Origin: Blepharisma stoltei
Taxonomy: Eukaryota > Ciliophora > Heterotrichea > Heterotrichida > Blepharismidae
Direction of reading: 5' to 3'
DNA: 64,000 nucleotides
Assembly (NCBI GenBank): GCA_914767885.1
Contig: CAJZBQ010000063.1
Coordinates: forward strand, 248,001-312,000
Shown one piece after another: positions 32,216 to 44,670 of this stretch. Below the pieces are notes generated by a model. It searched no databases, was not told where the DNA came from, and saw nothing but the letters and a program-made list of their open reading frames with translations. Every line of letters starts with the position of its first letter. Within the stretch, counting starts at the first letter, position 1. A program made the translations under genes and the position numbers.

Positions 32216-34369
32216 ATGGAAAAATTGCAAGCTATTTGGTGAGAAGAAGAAGTGAACGAAAAATATTTGATTATAAAAAGATTCAATTATTCAATTTTGT
32301 GAATGATGGGCGCTATATTGACATTTCAACTGCTCTTTCTTTCAGAATGATACGAGATAACTGTAAAATATGCTCCTTTCAGTTTAATGCATCTGCTTAT
32401 ATGCTTTCTTATAAAAAAACTGGAAAATCGTAGTGTTTCTGAAAAATCAGCTTTTTCTGTAGTTCTTTCAGAATTCAATTGCGTTGTGTGGTGGAGAATG
32501 AGCAGAATCGAGTGCCGAGACTGCGAAATTTTACTCTCAATCCTTTCTTTCACCTCTATTAACATATGTGAGTGGCCTTTCATTCAATCCAGCTTTAAAA
32601 GAAACATAGTATTATTTAAGCATCTCTTTATCTGGCATTACTATGATTATCTTACAGGAGATATGACAATCAATCAGGATTCCTTGCCTATGATGGTTTC
32701 TGGCTTAGTTATGCTTTTATGTGAGCTACATTGATGGCAAGTCAGGGATGGCTCATATGCGAGGTTTCTATCAAGGAAAAAGTTTGAAAACGCTGAAAAG
32801 CGCCTAAATTTGGTCTTCAACTTATTTCCTGACGGTATATTGATAATGTCACACAATGGAAAAATTCTATATTCCAATGAAAATCTAACGAGACTTTTAA
32901 GCTGCAGTCTTAGCCAAGTTTTCGCCATGATCTCTTCAATGGAGTACTCCCAAGGCAAAAAATACTCAGGCCTAACAAATTCAAATAGGCTCATTGACGA
33001 TATTAATTTGATTCCAAGTCTTCATCTATACCAAGAAATTGTCTTTGGGATCTGCAAAGTTGGCCCTTCAAATTTAGAATGGAGAGGACAAAAGGTGCTA
33101 TGGGAAGACCAAGAATCAATTTTATTGACTGTTCGGGATGCGAATCAGATCATACAGCTCGAACAAACTGTTTCTGACAACAAACTCAAAAATGTCCTTC
33201 TACGATCTGTTTCACACGAATTGAGGACTCCAATAAACGCAATTGTGGCTTTGGTTGATTCTTTAAAAGAAGAAATCGAAATTGTTAGTAATGAGGACTT
33301 TAAAGAGAAGCTTGACATCATTTCTGTGTCTTCTCAGCTTTTATTGTCATTAGTGAATGATTTATTAGATTATTCAAGAATTCTTGCTGGAGTATTTTCT
33401 ATTCAAAAATCAAAATTCTCGTTCAGAAACCTAATTGGAAGCGCAATACAGCTAGTAAAAATTCAAGCTGAGAAGAAAGGACTAAAATTAATTACTCGGA
33501 TAGACAAGGATCTGCCAGCTTATGTATTTACCGATCCTTTGAGGCTAAATCAAGTGCTATTGAACCTCTTAGGCAATGCTCTGAAATTTACTCTGAAAGG
33601 CTACATTGAAATCTGTTGCTTGCTCGCCAGCAAAAATAAAGTAAAAATAATTGTTACTGACACTGGTATTGGAATCGAAGAAAGTAAAATGTCTAATTTA
33701 TTTCAAGAATTTAATACCAATCACAACAGAAATTTAAATCCTTCTGGATGTGGCCTTGGCTTATTCATTTCTAACGTGATTGTCCAAGAGCTGGGGTCAA
33801 AGCCAATAGAAGTGGAGTCTAAGCTTCATGAAGGCTCATCCTTTAGCTTTATAATCAATATTTCAGAAGAAAATTTCAATTTTGATGATTTAGAGTCTGT
33901 ATTTACAGACGAAAGTATTTTAGAAAGCACCAGTCCAATATGAGTGAAAGATTTCACTGAACTCCTGGAAAAAGAGTTCCCACAAGTTCTTATTGTCGAT
34001 GACAATGATTTTAATAGATTTGCTTTGGGCACGCTTCTAAATAATAATGATATATTATTTTCAGAGGCTTGCACTGGAAGACAAGCTATCAAATGCGTAA
34101 AAGAAGCTGATGAAAGAAGCAAACCTTATAAGCTAATTATTATGGACGGAAGTATGCCTGAGTTGGATGGGTGAGAAGCTACAAAATTAATATTTGAAAT
34201 GTATTATAGAGGGGAGATTCACAGCTTCCCAATCATTGTTGGCTACACAGCTTTTAGTTCGGATTTAGAAATTTCAAAATGCATTGAAAGTGGAATGAAA
34301 GAATGCATTATTAAACCCTGCAAAGCAGAAATTCTTATTCAAAAAATCGCAAAATATTTATTTATGTAG
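32216..34369 (+). CDS. Membrane hybrid histidine kinase 2
   Basis: A single 717-residue frame from ATG 32216 (MEKLQAIWWEEEVNEKY) to TAG 34367-34369 with no IES. TGA reads as Trp at 32249, 32732 and others. Several hydrophobic helices fall within residues 25-190, with a PAS-like segment LVFNLFPDGILIMS near 200. His334 lies in VSHELRTP. The N and G boxes follow (NLLGNALKF, TDTGIGIEES, GCGLGLFISN). The receiver has phosphoacceptor Asp644 in IIMDGSMPELDGW. It is closest in layout to kinases 1 and 3. Confidence 0.94.
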
Positions 34370-34803
34370 ATATATAAAATCGTTTTAAATAAAAATTTAT
34401 AATTTGAACAGGATGCAATTTTTTTCATTTGAGACGGTCTAGAAAAATCAGAATATTCCAAGAAACAAAAGATTTTGTTTACTGAAATAGACTGGATTCA
34501 AAAATAAAAAGAGCCTAATGCATTCGAATTAAGTTAAATTTTAGTTGCGTATCTGAGCTGAGGCAAGTATCGAAATACATTTCATGCTTTTCATTATAAT
34601 AAGTTTCTTATAAACTATTTTCTTATTTTTTAAATTTTCTATTATAAAAAATAAATAAAATCAACTTTCTTGTTGCTCTACTATAAGTCTTTTCAAATTT
34701 CTTCCAAGCCTGCATATTAAAATTTTAAATAATCTGAGCAATAGATATTCTGAGAAGATTAATAATATTGACTATTTCGGATTTTTTTTTATATAATATA
34801 TAA
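34370..34803. other. Intergenic AT-rich spacer between kinases 2 and 3
   Basis: No features beyond A/T-rich DNA. All three kinases are co-oriented, with spacers of about 430-560 bp that look like separate promoters, not an operon. Confidence 0.5.
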
Positions 34804-36969
34804 ATGGATAGACTCAAATCTTTATGGTGGCAAGAAGAAGTAGACGAAAAATACGAGATCCTCAAACGATTCAACTATTCCCGATTTTTTCTAGTTCTAA
34901 TTTTTTGGGCAGTGATTTGAATTTTGCAGTCAACAACTCAAATTAGATGGCTCAGACTTGAATGAATTCATTTTATTTATGCCATAGCTCAATTAGCAGC
35001 ATGCTTTTTAATAAAAGTTTTAGATAAAAGAGGAGAGCATTGCAAGTCAGTTTTTGCAATATTACTTGCAGAATGTAATTGCTTAGGGTGGTGGGCTTTA
35101 GGAACTTATAAATACAAATCTTCGAGGATTTTGTTTTCTAATTTATCACTTGTTTGCATTAAAGTCTGCGAATGGCCTTTCATTCAAACATCGTGGCTTA
35201 GAATTTTTATTATTTGCAAGCATTTAGTGATGTGGTATTATATGAGCTACTTCAATGGGGAATTAGATTTTTCTGCTGATACAGTTCCTCATCTAATAGG
35301 ATTTTTGACTATTTTCCTTTGCAATATCTATTGCCAGCAAGGTAAAAAAAATTCACTAGAAAGATTTCTCTCAAGGAAAAATCTTGAAAATGCCGAAAAG
35401 CGACTGAGTGTCCTTTTTAACCTTTTCCCTGATGGTTTACTGATATTATCAAATCTAAAATCAATTTTATATTCCAATGTGATCTTGACAAGGCTTTTGT
35501 CTTGTGATATCGACGAAATTGTCCAAAAAATATCTGAAATTGAGTATTGCCAGAATAAAAAATACTCGAATTTGTCAAAGTCTAATAGACTGATTGATGA
35601 TATTGATTTAATTCATAAATTGCAGTTAAACCAGCAGGTTGTTCTTGGCCTAAGCCAATCAGGCGATTTAAATTTAGAATGGAGAGCTCAAAAAGTGCTT
35701 TGGGATGAAGGGCAAGAAGCGATTCTGCTAACTGTAAAAGACGCAAATCACATTATCCAGCTAGAGCAAACCCTTGGTGATAACAGATTGAAAAACGTGC
35801 TTTTAAGGTCAGTGTCTCATGAATTGAGAACCCCAATTAATGCGATCACATCTTTGTCAGACTCTCTTATCAGTGAAAAAGAAATATTATGCAACGAAAA
35901 AATTTCTTCGAAATTAAATGTCATCTCAGTTTCCTCAAAACTTTTACTTTCACTAGTAAACGACTTATTAGATTACTCAAGAATTCTAGCTGGAGCCTTT
36001 TCTATACAAAAATCAAAATTTTGCTTGAGAAGCGCGGTTAATGATGCAGTACAGCTGATAAAGCTTCAGGCTGACAAGAAGAACTTGAAAATAATTGTGA
36101 GAATCGACCCCCAAATTCCTGATTATATTTATTCAGACCGCTTAAGATTTAGCCAAATCCTGCTAAACCTCTTATCAAATGCACTTAAATTTACATTGTC
36201 AGGCTATATAGATATTTGCTGTTTACTCAGCTCTGAAGGAAAGCTGCATTTGACAATAAAAGATACAGGGATTGGCATTGAGAGCTCTAAACTTTTCAAT
36301 ATTTTTAAAGAATTCAATACTGTTAATAACCCAATTTTAAATCCTTCAGGATGCGGGCTGGGTTTGTTTATATCAAACATAATTGCAAAAGAGCTAGGAA
36401 ATGAGAAATTTGAAGCCCAATCAGACCTCGGTAAAGGGTCGTGCTTTGGCTTTTCGATTGATATTTATGAAAGCAAAACATTAGTAGAAAGTCGTGAATA
36501 TGAAGAATTTGAGATTTCGTCAGAGGATATCTTGCCAGTACAAATCAAAAACTTTAGTGAAATCATAAAAAAGCAATACCCTCAAGTCTTGATTGTAGAT
36601 GATAACGAATTCAACAGAATTGCACTTGGAGCTCTATTGAGTCATTATGAAGTTTTGTTTGAAGAGTCTTGTACTGGAATGCAAGCTGTAAAGAAGGTAA
36701 AAGAAGTTAGTCAAAAAAAGAAGCCATTCAAACTAGTGATAATGGATGGAAGTATGCCAGAGCTCAACGGATGGGACGCTACAAAAATAATTCATCAGCT
36801 TTACTACGAAGGCCAAATTGAGAGCTTGCCTAGTATTATTGGATACACAGCATTTGGCTCAGACGCTGATGTATCTTTGTGTATAAATTCTGGAATGAAG
36901 GAATGCCTTATAAAACCTTGCAGTCCAGAAATATTAATGGAAAAAATATCAAAATATTTATATATGTAA
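34804..36969 (+). CDS. Membrane hybrid histidine kinase 3
   Basis: A 721-residue frame from ATG 34804 (MDRLKSLWWQEEVDEKY) to TAA 36967-36969, without an IES. The first Trp codons include TGA at 34918 and 34963. N-terminal hydrophobic helices fall at about residues 27-200 and a PAS-like segment at about 215-235. His339 is in VSHELRTP, followed by NLLSNALKF, KDTGIGIESS and GCGLGLFISN. The receiver has Asp648 in VIMDGSMPELNGW. This is the source copy for the decayed kinases at 41.8 and 51.85 kb, which share its 3' flank. Confidence 0.95.
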
Positions 36970-37136
36970 ATAATTAACATATTATGAATAATACGCCCTA
37001 CTTCCCAAATAAAGCTTATTTATTCTGATGGTATTTAAATATTCATTTTTGCTTATCAGAAATTTCCATTTTTATAAAAGCCATTTATTAAATAATATAC
37101 TTCTATTGTATTTCTTGAAGAGAATTTACTAATTTT

Positions 37137-37556
37137 TTATGGTTGTACTTTAATATGTAAATCAAATGTTTTTGCTCTGCCAAAGCTTCCATCTTGCGTA
37201 GCTGCAACAAAATTTCCATTGAGAATAATTGCAAAGTTATTGTCAGCTGCAATGGTAAGGAGAGAAGAAGTTGGAAATCCAAAGATATCGAATTCCTTGG
37301 CTCCATGTCAATTGACCTGCACCCATGACTCTTCACCACCTGGATTTTCTATTAAAGTGCTTTTCCAAATCCATTTTGCGCCAGGAATTGAATTCCATGC
37401 TGAATGAACCCAAGTTCCAACTGATTTTCCAATATAACGAGAGCCTTCGATAGTTCATGACTCATCGCTAACAATATCAATGCTTCCAGCTGAAACTGGA
37501 ACAGCTGATGAATGAAGTAAAGCGAAAAGAGCTAATAGTGCCCAAATCTGATTCAT
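37137..37556 (-). CDS. Small secreted protein with carbohydrate-binding-like fold signature
   Basis: 139 residues from ATG 37556-37554 to TAA 37137-37139. Trp codons TGA occur inside (ESWTIEGS, VNWHGAKE). The N-terminus MNQIWALLALFALLHSSAVPVSA is a clear signal peptide. The mature part has PGAKWIWKST and TIAADNNFAIILNGNFVA, a pattern seen in small beta-sandwich domains that bind sugars or other ligands; that role is inference. The gene is missing from the two other copies of this flank (42.99 and 53.06 kb), where the DNA runs directly from the kinase 3' end into the zinc-ribbon gene. Confidence 0.72.
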
Positions 37557-37579
37557 ATTTATTATCAAAAAAATGTTAC

Positions 37580-38996
37580 TATGTAAGGAAGTTGCAGCAG
37601 CAAAGAGCTGCCCCTAAAATCAATGATTTAAGGCTAGATGTCTTTTCCCGAGATTATTTGGTCGAAAATTTTTTCTAATAATCGATTTTCTACGGCAAAT
37701 ATTCGATGAGAAAAAATTTTCGATTAAATGCCCTTGGAATGTCTGCGAGGAAAAAATTTACGGCCAAAAGGCTTGCTGCTGATTTTAAAATGGAATGCCC
37801 ACCTTGGTTGCAATAATGGCAAATGCCATCCTCTATGTAAGAAAGTCTTTTGATTTTTTGCATTTAGCGATTCTTACTCTATTTTGTCTTGCATTTTCTT
37901 GTCTCTCCGTTGCTGTTTTGCTGCGATTTATTATATTTAGCAGGCTATTTTCAGGATTTTCTCGAATGGTTTCTGCATGTACTAAATTGCATCCTTAATT
38001 CCAATAGCCAGGTGGGAGCCTCATGAGCTTGTGGAAGGGAGAGCAGCGTTCGGTATGTGTGCCTCGCCAGGTTTCTCTTGGTCTACTGGAGCGCAATGGT
38101 GAGTTGGCCAACCGCAAACTCGCTTCAAGAGCAAGGTTTTACTGCGAGAGAGGGTATATATAAAAATGGGACTTGCCTTTCGACCTCTCAACCCTATTTC
38201 CTCAACACTCGAAGGCAGCGGCCCAGTGATGGGGATTCAGGTGGAAAGGGGTCGGAAATCCTTTATGTATGTTGGGCTAGATTTTACTCGGCCTCCATAT
38301 AGCTAATCCATAGGACTTGCGTGTAGGGTGAAAATCCCCGGTACCTGCTAGGCAAAAAGAAAATCTTAATCTTACCTCGAGAGAGGTGGAACTTGGAATT
38401 TGGAAATGAATAACCCAGCAAGAAAGGAGGACGTCTGATCAACCAATCGGGTATTGTCCCAGCTCGATACCTGGAGTTTCACCCTGGGCTACCGACCAGA
38501 AAATTCACTTTTTGAATTTTTGGAAAGGTAACCCCATCGACTTACTGTGCACAGTAACCCAGAGTCTTTATCCGGGTAACAAGTGTAGGCCCTTGTCTGG
38601 AGGGAGCAGCACAAGCCTTAGAGTGTGTAATGAGATGCGAGAAAAGTGGTGGCTCAAAGCTAGGATGTGAAAAGCCATTAGTAGGCTGTCCGGGAGCTTC
38701 TCTATAATAATTTAATAAATGAATACATCCTTTATTCCAGCCATCGTCAATTTGGCTATCGGAATCATCAATGTACGGCATTACAGCCCTTCCTTTAGAT
38801 TTTTGGCTTATTTGCAGTTGCTTTCTCTTTGGAAATTTTCGTTTGGCTCAATAATATATTTTGCAGATGTTTTTGAAATATTTTTGTTTTGAGGATAAAA
38901 AGGTGGATATACTTCTGGACCGTCTTCACATAAATTATTACTTTCCAAATTTGATGCAGTTGTGAGGCTTCGCTGAAAGATGCTTGGAGTTTCCAT
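37580..38996 (-). pseudogene. Zinc-ribbon gene copy A, broken
   Basis: The 5' part METPSIFQRSLTTASNLE is near 38990. It runs to a TAA in place of CAA after FQRESNCK, and there is another TAG in the zinc-ribbon part (CKKSKDFLT then stop near 37830). A SINE-like insertion splits it at 37988-38739. It aligns with the intact copy at 53065-53577. Its second zinc pair is also altered (CKKC to CKKS). Confidence 0.75.
37988..38739. mobile_element. GC-rich SINE-like insertion in zinc-ribbon copy A (about 736 bp)
   Basis: It sits between TGCATCCTTAATTCCA (left) and TACATCCTTTATTCCA (right), a decayed 16-bp target repeat. The interior matches the insertion in copy B at the same position (AGCGTTCGGT, GAGCGCAA.GG, GGTAACCCCATCGA, CACAGTAAC.CAG, AGAGTGTG). 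Insertion therefore predates the duplication of the gene. Confidence 0.75.
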
Positions 38997-39274
38997 ATTA
39001 AAATATGTGATGAATAGACGATTTCTTTGATAAAACAAGGAAAATGCTTTTACCACATTTTAAAATAATTTAAATAAGGATTATAAATGATTTAGATGAA
39101 AAGACTAACTATTTTATATTTATTCGGAATTACAGCTAATTTTCGATTTTAAAAAAAATATTAATATAAAATATCTTAATTTTGAAGAAAATATTAAAAA
39201 TGGACATGACTTTTTTATGCTAAATAGAATTGAAAAAGAATTATAAAATTAGTTAATTTTAGCTATTTCAACTT

Positions 39275-41140
39275 AATTATCAGAAAAATCTCATGATTCA
39301 GCTGAGATTGTAGAAGAACTGCAAATTTCATATGAGGTCTGCAAACTCTCAGGATATTCTTCATATTTCCATGAGATGCTAAAACAAAGAGTTAAGCCAA
39401 TTATATCATCTTCTAATGATAAAGTATTTAAAAATCATTCATTTTATCAGTATGCTGTCGCATATTTGGATATTGACTTCTATTTCGAGCAAGGAGCCTT
39501 TGAAGACATTTCGACATCAATTTTATCTTTATTAGATGCCCAATTCTTTGAAATGAAAATCGGGCAAGTCATCAAACTGATTGAAAAAGCTGTGGTCTGC
39601 TGGGCTATTTCTTTGGGTAAACCTGTAAAATTGTCTAAAATCCATAATAAGTATTTCCCTAAAAATACAGAAGTGAAGCACAAAGAAGCGATAATTAAAG
39701 GGATTAGCAAAGGGAAAAGATCTTCGATTGCTGCTAATATTTTTGAATGAACAGTAAAGACTCTAACTCCCCCTCTGTTAGCGAACCAAAAAATTTTTGT
39801 CCACTCACAGAGGATTTAATTTTATTTTAAAAACATTTATAGTAAAATAACATAATGGCATGCCAAAAATAAGAAAATTATTCAGATGAGATTATTTGAC
39901 AAAAATCTGATAGATCATGCAGCATATGGTGGAGAATTGGAAAGTGTGTGGCATCTGTTGTGCTGAATTATGGTTTTGAAGAAATTGAAAATCCTTGAGA
40001 AGGTACATGAAAGAAAATGAGAAACATCAAAATTTATTTTAATATCAGACTGAGTTCTTATCAAACAAATTAATTTATGATCAGACTCAAATCATTATTA
40101 AATCAGAAATATTAAGATTTTTTATCAGAAATTATTGGGACAGCCTCTTAGAAGGCAAAAGTTATTTTACTATATTGGAGGGCGCCTATTACCTAAAAAA
40201 TAAAGATTTTTCCAATGGTTTTGTTTGCTCATAAGCAGAGGGAGTAAGCGAAATTAATAAATCTGACACAAATACAAAATCAAAAAGAAAATTGGCCTCA
40301 AGGATTTATGAATTTTTGCCTATTCTCATTCGTTATGGGTCTCCAAATAATTTATTTGAGTCAATGATGAAAATGCAATTAAATAGAGAATTCGAACTCA
40401 TAGGAATAACCAATGATATTCAAGAAATAGTGGAAATAGCCAGCTTTGAATCTCTTGAAGAATATCAAGCTATTAATATGACTTTACTTCCAAAAGATGG
40501 CGAAATTCTGGTGACTCATCAAGAAATGATAAGCGAAGAAGAAAATTTGGAAAAACATAGCACTTCTTGGATATCCGAAGTCAAGCTTTTTGCGCTCCAT
40601 CATGATAAAGCCTATAAAATCAGAAAACTAAAAGCACACAGAAAAAAACTACCAAATTTTTCTATCCCACAGTTTTGTTTTCTTCCCTATCTTCGAGAGT
40701 TAAGGATATCCAAGCACTTAAAGCAGACTGGGAAAAATCAAAAAATTATTCAACCATTATCTCTACCATTGAAAAATTCCAAACAGAAATCAGTGAATGC
40801 ATTTATAAAGAAAGCTTGAAAAAACCTCTGGATTTCCATTATTTGTTAAAACAAATGAATTGGCTTTTATCAGTTTTTTCCAATGTCAATTCTTTTATCG
40901 TTTCGCCAGATTTAGACTCAATTGATATAATAGAAAAATCAATTCATGAAGTTGAAGCATCAATTAAGCGGCTAAATGTATGGAAAAATGTAATTATTCC
41001 AAAAAATAAGAAAATTGAAATCAAATTACAAAAGAAATGGAACTTCAGGTGGAGACAAGAAATGCTAAATAAAAGAAAGAAAGGACTGAAAAGACAGGAA
41101 GCATTAGAAAAGAAAAAAGGCATGCTTAAATATTCATAAA
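39275..41140 (+). pseudogene. Truncated duplicate of the helicase 3' end
   Basis: An inverted copy of the last part of the TRANK1-like gene (original about 17926-19310 on the minus strand). It begins abruptly in AATTATCAGAAAAATC and ends with the same stop region. It carries few substitutions, but a 4-bp deletion near 40675 (CCACAGTTTTG against CCACAGCTAGTTTTA) shifts the frame. There is no promoter or helicase domain. A MITE element splits it at 39764-40246. Confidence 0.9.
39764..40246. mobile_element. MITE-family element in helicase duplicate (481 bp)
   Basis: The ends are TAACTCCCCCTCTGTTAG and GCAGAGGGAGTA. The original gene shows the empty site: GTAAAGACTTTAAGCGAAATT there, against GACTCTA...GTAAGCGAAATT here. 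The interior is longer than usual and partly unrelated to the other copies (around 39855-40190), so it may carry captured DNA. Confidence 0.88.
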
Positions 41141-41149
41141 TAATTTCTA

Positions 41150-41780
41150 AAATTGAAAATAAATTATGGAATTCAAATCTCAGAAGTTTCAGTATTTAAG
41201 AAGTGCTCGAAACTAATAAATCCTTGCAACTATTTTAATGAGCTGCATGGCCAATTTATCTCTCTATGCAGTGTTTTCTTAACTATGAAATAATTTTTAA
41301 GCAGGCTTCATTAAAATATGTAATAAGACACAATCAAAGATAATGCCACTGATAAATATTAGAATAGTCATAAAAATTTTCTGGTTAAAAACTCTATCGG
41401 TCAAATTGGGACTAAGCACAGTAGTTTGAATTTTAATTATTTTTATAAAATAAATCTTAGATAAAAATTAATAAATTCAGTGTAAAACTGTTTAATTAGC
41501 ATTCTATTGCGTTTTGTCTATTTAATTAGGTCAAAAACTAATTTTGTAAAACTTTCATATTTGTTTTTTTTTAAAAAAAATATAAGCTGAGCACAATACT
41601 TTAAATTTTAATTTATTTTTATGAAGAATTAAATAAAAAATTAATCGATTTTATTTTGAAAACTGTTTAAATAGCATTATAATTTCATTTCGTCTATTAT
41701 ATTAGAGTTAAAGTACCCAAAAAATGCAAATTTTTACCGATGTTTTTTTTTTAAATTATAAGGAAAGAGTAAAAAAATTT
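41150..41780. other. Intergenic AT-rich spacer
   Basis: Follows the helicase duplicate and precedes the first tandem unit. It is dominated by A/T with two similar stretches (around 41440-41510 and 41610-41690, both containing AAAACTGTTTAA.TAGCATT), an old internal repeat. No gene seen. Confidence 0.5.
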
Positions 41781-41809
41781 ATTGCTATCGTTATTGTTTT
41801 TGCCCTAAG

Positions 41810-42812
41810 CCAATCAGGCCATTTAAATTTAGAATGGAGAGCTTAAAAATGCTTTGGGATGAAAGGGCAAGAAGCGATTCTGCTAGCTGTAAAATACTCA
41901 AATCACATTATCCAGCTATACCGAACTCTTTGGTGATAATATATTGAAAAACGTGCTTTTAAGGTCGGCTTCTCATGAGTAGATGTCTATGTATTCGTCC
42001 CCTCCTTACCTTGCCAGCTCCAGTGTTAAGTGGAAAGGCTAGGGTTGAACGAAGGCCCAAAAATGGAATTATCTGCATAAAGGAAAAATTCAAAGCTTAG
42101 GTGTAACTCCCAGTTCTACGGTAGGAAGTTGCCTGATGGTCTATTCAGTCCTGTAGACGCTGCAGAGCTTTCCCTTCCCGACTCTGAACCTACCTTTTCT
42201 CTCGAGGTAAAATCCAATCAGGAGTTGGCAAAACCTTGCAGATATAAATAAAATACACTAGAGGCTGCACTGTCGGGGGCAATGGCCTAGCCAATGCCAT
42301 TTTATTAATTTTGCTATTTATAAAAGCAAAACATCAGTAGAAAGTCGTGAATATGAGGAATTTGAGATTTCGTCAGAGGAAATCTTGCAAGTACAAATAA
42401 AAAACTTTAGTGAAATCATAAAAAAGAAATACCTCAGCTTGATTGTAGATGATAACGAATTCAACAGGATTGCACTTGGAGCTCTATTGAGTCATTATGG
42501 AGTTTTGTTTGAAGAGTCTTGTACTGGAATGAGCTGCAAAGAAGGTAAAAGAAGTTAGTAAAAAAGAAGCCATTCAAATTAGTGATAATGGATGGAAGTA
42601 TACCAGCTCAACGATAGAGCGCTACAAAAATAATTCATCAGCTCTACTACGAAGGCAAATTGAGAGCTTGCCTAGTATTATTGGACACATAGCATTTGGC
42701 TAAGACGCTGATATATATTTGTGTTTAAATTCTGGAATGAAAGAATGCCTTATAAAACCTTGCAGCCCAGAAATATTAACTGAAAAAATATTAAAATATT
42801 TATATGTGTAGA
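41810..42812 (+). pseudogene. Decayed kinase 3 copy in unit A
   Basis: It matches kinase 3 from LSQSGHLNLEWRA to the region of the acceptor His, where a SINE-like block intervenes (about 41983-42315). It resumes at AIYKSKTSVESREYEEFEI and runs through the receiver domain to the 3' flank. The whole ATPase domain is missing. Small deletions shift the frame several times (for example GAATGAGCTGCAAAG for GAATGCAAGCTGTAAAG). Confidence 0.88.
41983..42315 (-). mobile_element. GC-rich SINE-like insertion in kinase pseudogene
   Basis: Base composition jumps here. The right end GCCAATGCCATTTTATTAATT resembles the ends of the other SINE-like elements (CCATTTTATTT). An internal TATAAATAAAATACACTAG matches TATAAATAAAATTCCATGAG at 16700. 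Target repeats are not clear. Confidence 0.65.
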
Positions 42813-43153
42813 TAATTAAAATACTATGAATAATACACCCTACTTCTAAAATAACGCTTATTTATTCAGATGATATTTAAATATTTATTTTTGCTTATCA
42901 GAAATTTCCATTTTAATAAAAGCCATTTATTTTATAATGTACTTCTATTTCTTGAAGAGAATTTACTAATTTTTTATAGTTGTACTTTACTATGTAAGGA
43001 AGTTGCAGCAACAAAGAGCTGATCCTAAAACCATTGATTTAAGGCTAAACGTCTTTTCCTTAGGTTACTTGACTCGAAAATTTTTTCTAGAGAGAATTTG
43101 ATCGATGAATAACAGATTTTTTACTGCAAATATCGATGAGAAAAAAGTTTCGA

Positions 43154-44670
43154 CTAAATGTCCCAAGGAATGTCTTCGAGGAAAAAATTCACAGTCAAAA
43201 GATATGCTACTGATTTTAAAGTGGAATGGTTGCTTTGGTTGCAATAATGACAAATGCCATCCTCTATGTAAGAAAGTCTTTTGCATTTTTTGCATTTAGC
43301 AATTCTTACTATACTTTGTCTTGCATTTTCTTGTCTCTCCGCTGTTGTTTTGCTGCGATTTATTATAGTTAGCAGGTTATCTGCAGGATTTTCTCTAATG
43401 GTTTCTGCATGTACTAAATTGCATCTTTTATTCCACGCATAAAAAAGCGTGGAGAATCAACCTGCCTTCTTAGCACTGATAGCCAGACGGGAGTTTAAAG
43501 CTTTGTGAAAGGGATAGAAGCGTTCGGTGAATTGTTCGGCCAGTTTTTTTTTTTGGCCCAGTGAAGCGCAACGGCTGGCTGGCTGACCGCAGGTTCGCAT
43601 AAAAATCAAGGTTTTACCCCGAGAGAGCATGAGGCTTTGGAATTTGGAAAGGGATAGCCCAGCAAAATATGAGGGCGTTCGCTCGACCAATCAGGATTTT
43701 CTCAGCATGATATCTGGACTTGCGCCCTGGGCTACAAGTCTGATCTCGGTAAAATCCTGAACCGAAATTTCTCTTTTGAATTTTCAGGAAGGGTAACCCC
43801 ATCGATGCACAGCACAGTAACTCAGCATCTTACCTCCGAATAAGTGCAGGCTCTTGTCCGGAAAGAGCAACACAAGCCTTAGGCTGTGCTATCAGGCTTG
43901 CGAGCAAAGGTGTAGTGCGAAGCAAGTTAAATATTAAGTAATCCGGCCATAAGCCATCCCGCAGGCGCTGATCATCCGCCCCATATCGGCTCCATAATGG
44001 CATCTGAGGACGCCATTTTGAATTTCGGACCTGAACTACCTGTTCAAGAGATTAACTCGCCCTGGGCAGAGCCGCTCTTAGATAGCGCCCTATGGTCCCG
44101 ATGAGGAAAGAACATGTTGTAGGCAAAACCTGTATAGCCCATCTGGCAGGGACAGGGAAAACCTTCAGGGGAGAAATAAAGCAAAACCTTTTTGGCAAGC
44201 TTCCCGAAGCCTGAAGGACTATTTCCACCTAACAAAGGCATATCAGGATGGGTCCTACCTACTCCATAGGGAGTGCACCTCAGAGTCTAGGTTCTGTCAA
44301 CGTAACCATTTTATTTCTGTGCGAAGCAAGGGATGTTAAAAGTCATTAGCAGGCTGTCCGGGAGCTTCTCTATAAATAATCTTATGAATGAATGAATGCA
44401 TCTTTTATTCCAGCCATCGTCAAATAGGCTATCGGAATCATCAATATATGGCATTACAGCCCTTCCTTTTGGATTTTTGGCTTGTTTGCAGTTGCTTTCT
44501 CTTTGGAAATTTTCTTTATGCTCAATTATATATTTTGCAGATTTTTTTGAAATATTTTTTTTGTGAGGATAAGAAGGTGGATATGCGTCTGGAACGTCTT
44601 CATATAAGCAACTTCTTTCAAAATTTGATGCAGTTGTGATGCTTCGCTGAAAGATGCTTGGAGTTTCCAT
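43154..44670 (-). CDS. Zinc-ribbon protein copy B (restored by excising a 977-bp IES)
   Basis: From ATG 44670 (METPSIFQRSITTASNF) the frame reaches GWNKRC. It is then cut by an insertion between 43420 and 44412. With one target repeat kept it continues CNLVHAETIRENP... to TAG 43154-43156, giving 179 residues (540 bp). A C-terminal zinc ribbon has the pairs CKKC and CHYC. The middle is Lys/Asn/Gln-rich. Function unknown. The intact copy C needs no excision. Confidence 0.7.
43420..44412. mobile_element. GC-rich SINE-like insertion in zinc-ribbon copy B (977 bp)
   Basis: Flanked by perfect direct repeats TGCATCTTTTATTCCA (43420-43435, 44397-44412); the empty equivalent in copy C is TGCATCCTCTATTCCA at 53322-53337. 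The repeat contains TA, so TA excision would restore the gene. The interior shares blocks with the copy A insertion and, near the right end, ACCATTTTATTTCTG with the other SINE-like tails. No open frame of note. Confidence 0.82.

Noticed and set aside
32216-34369. IES in kinase 2
   Set aside because: The frame is continuous from ATG to TAG once TGA is read as Trp; the apparent breaks are all TGA codons.
28959-36969. Bacterial contamination, suggested by the hybrid histidine kinases
   Set aside because: The kinases use TGA for Trp, carry TA-flanked IESs, and have the same base composition as the neighbouring eukaryotic genes; hybrid kinases are known in ciliates.
37795-38302. Plus-strand open frames near 37.8-38.3 kb and equivalents at 43.1 and 53.1 kb
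   Set aside because: They are shadows of the minus-strand zinc-ribbon gene and of the GC-rich insertion; the minus reading has conserved Cys pairs.
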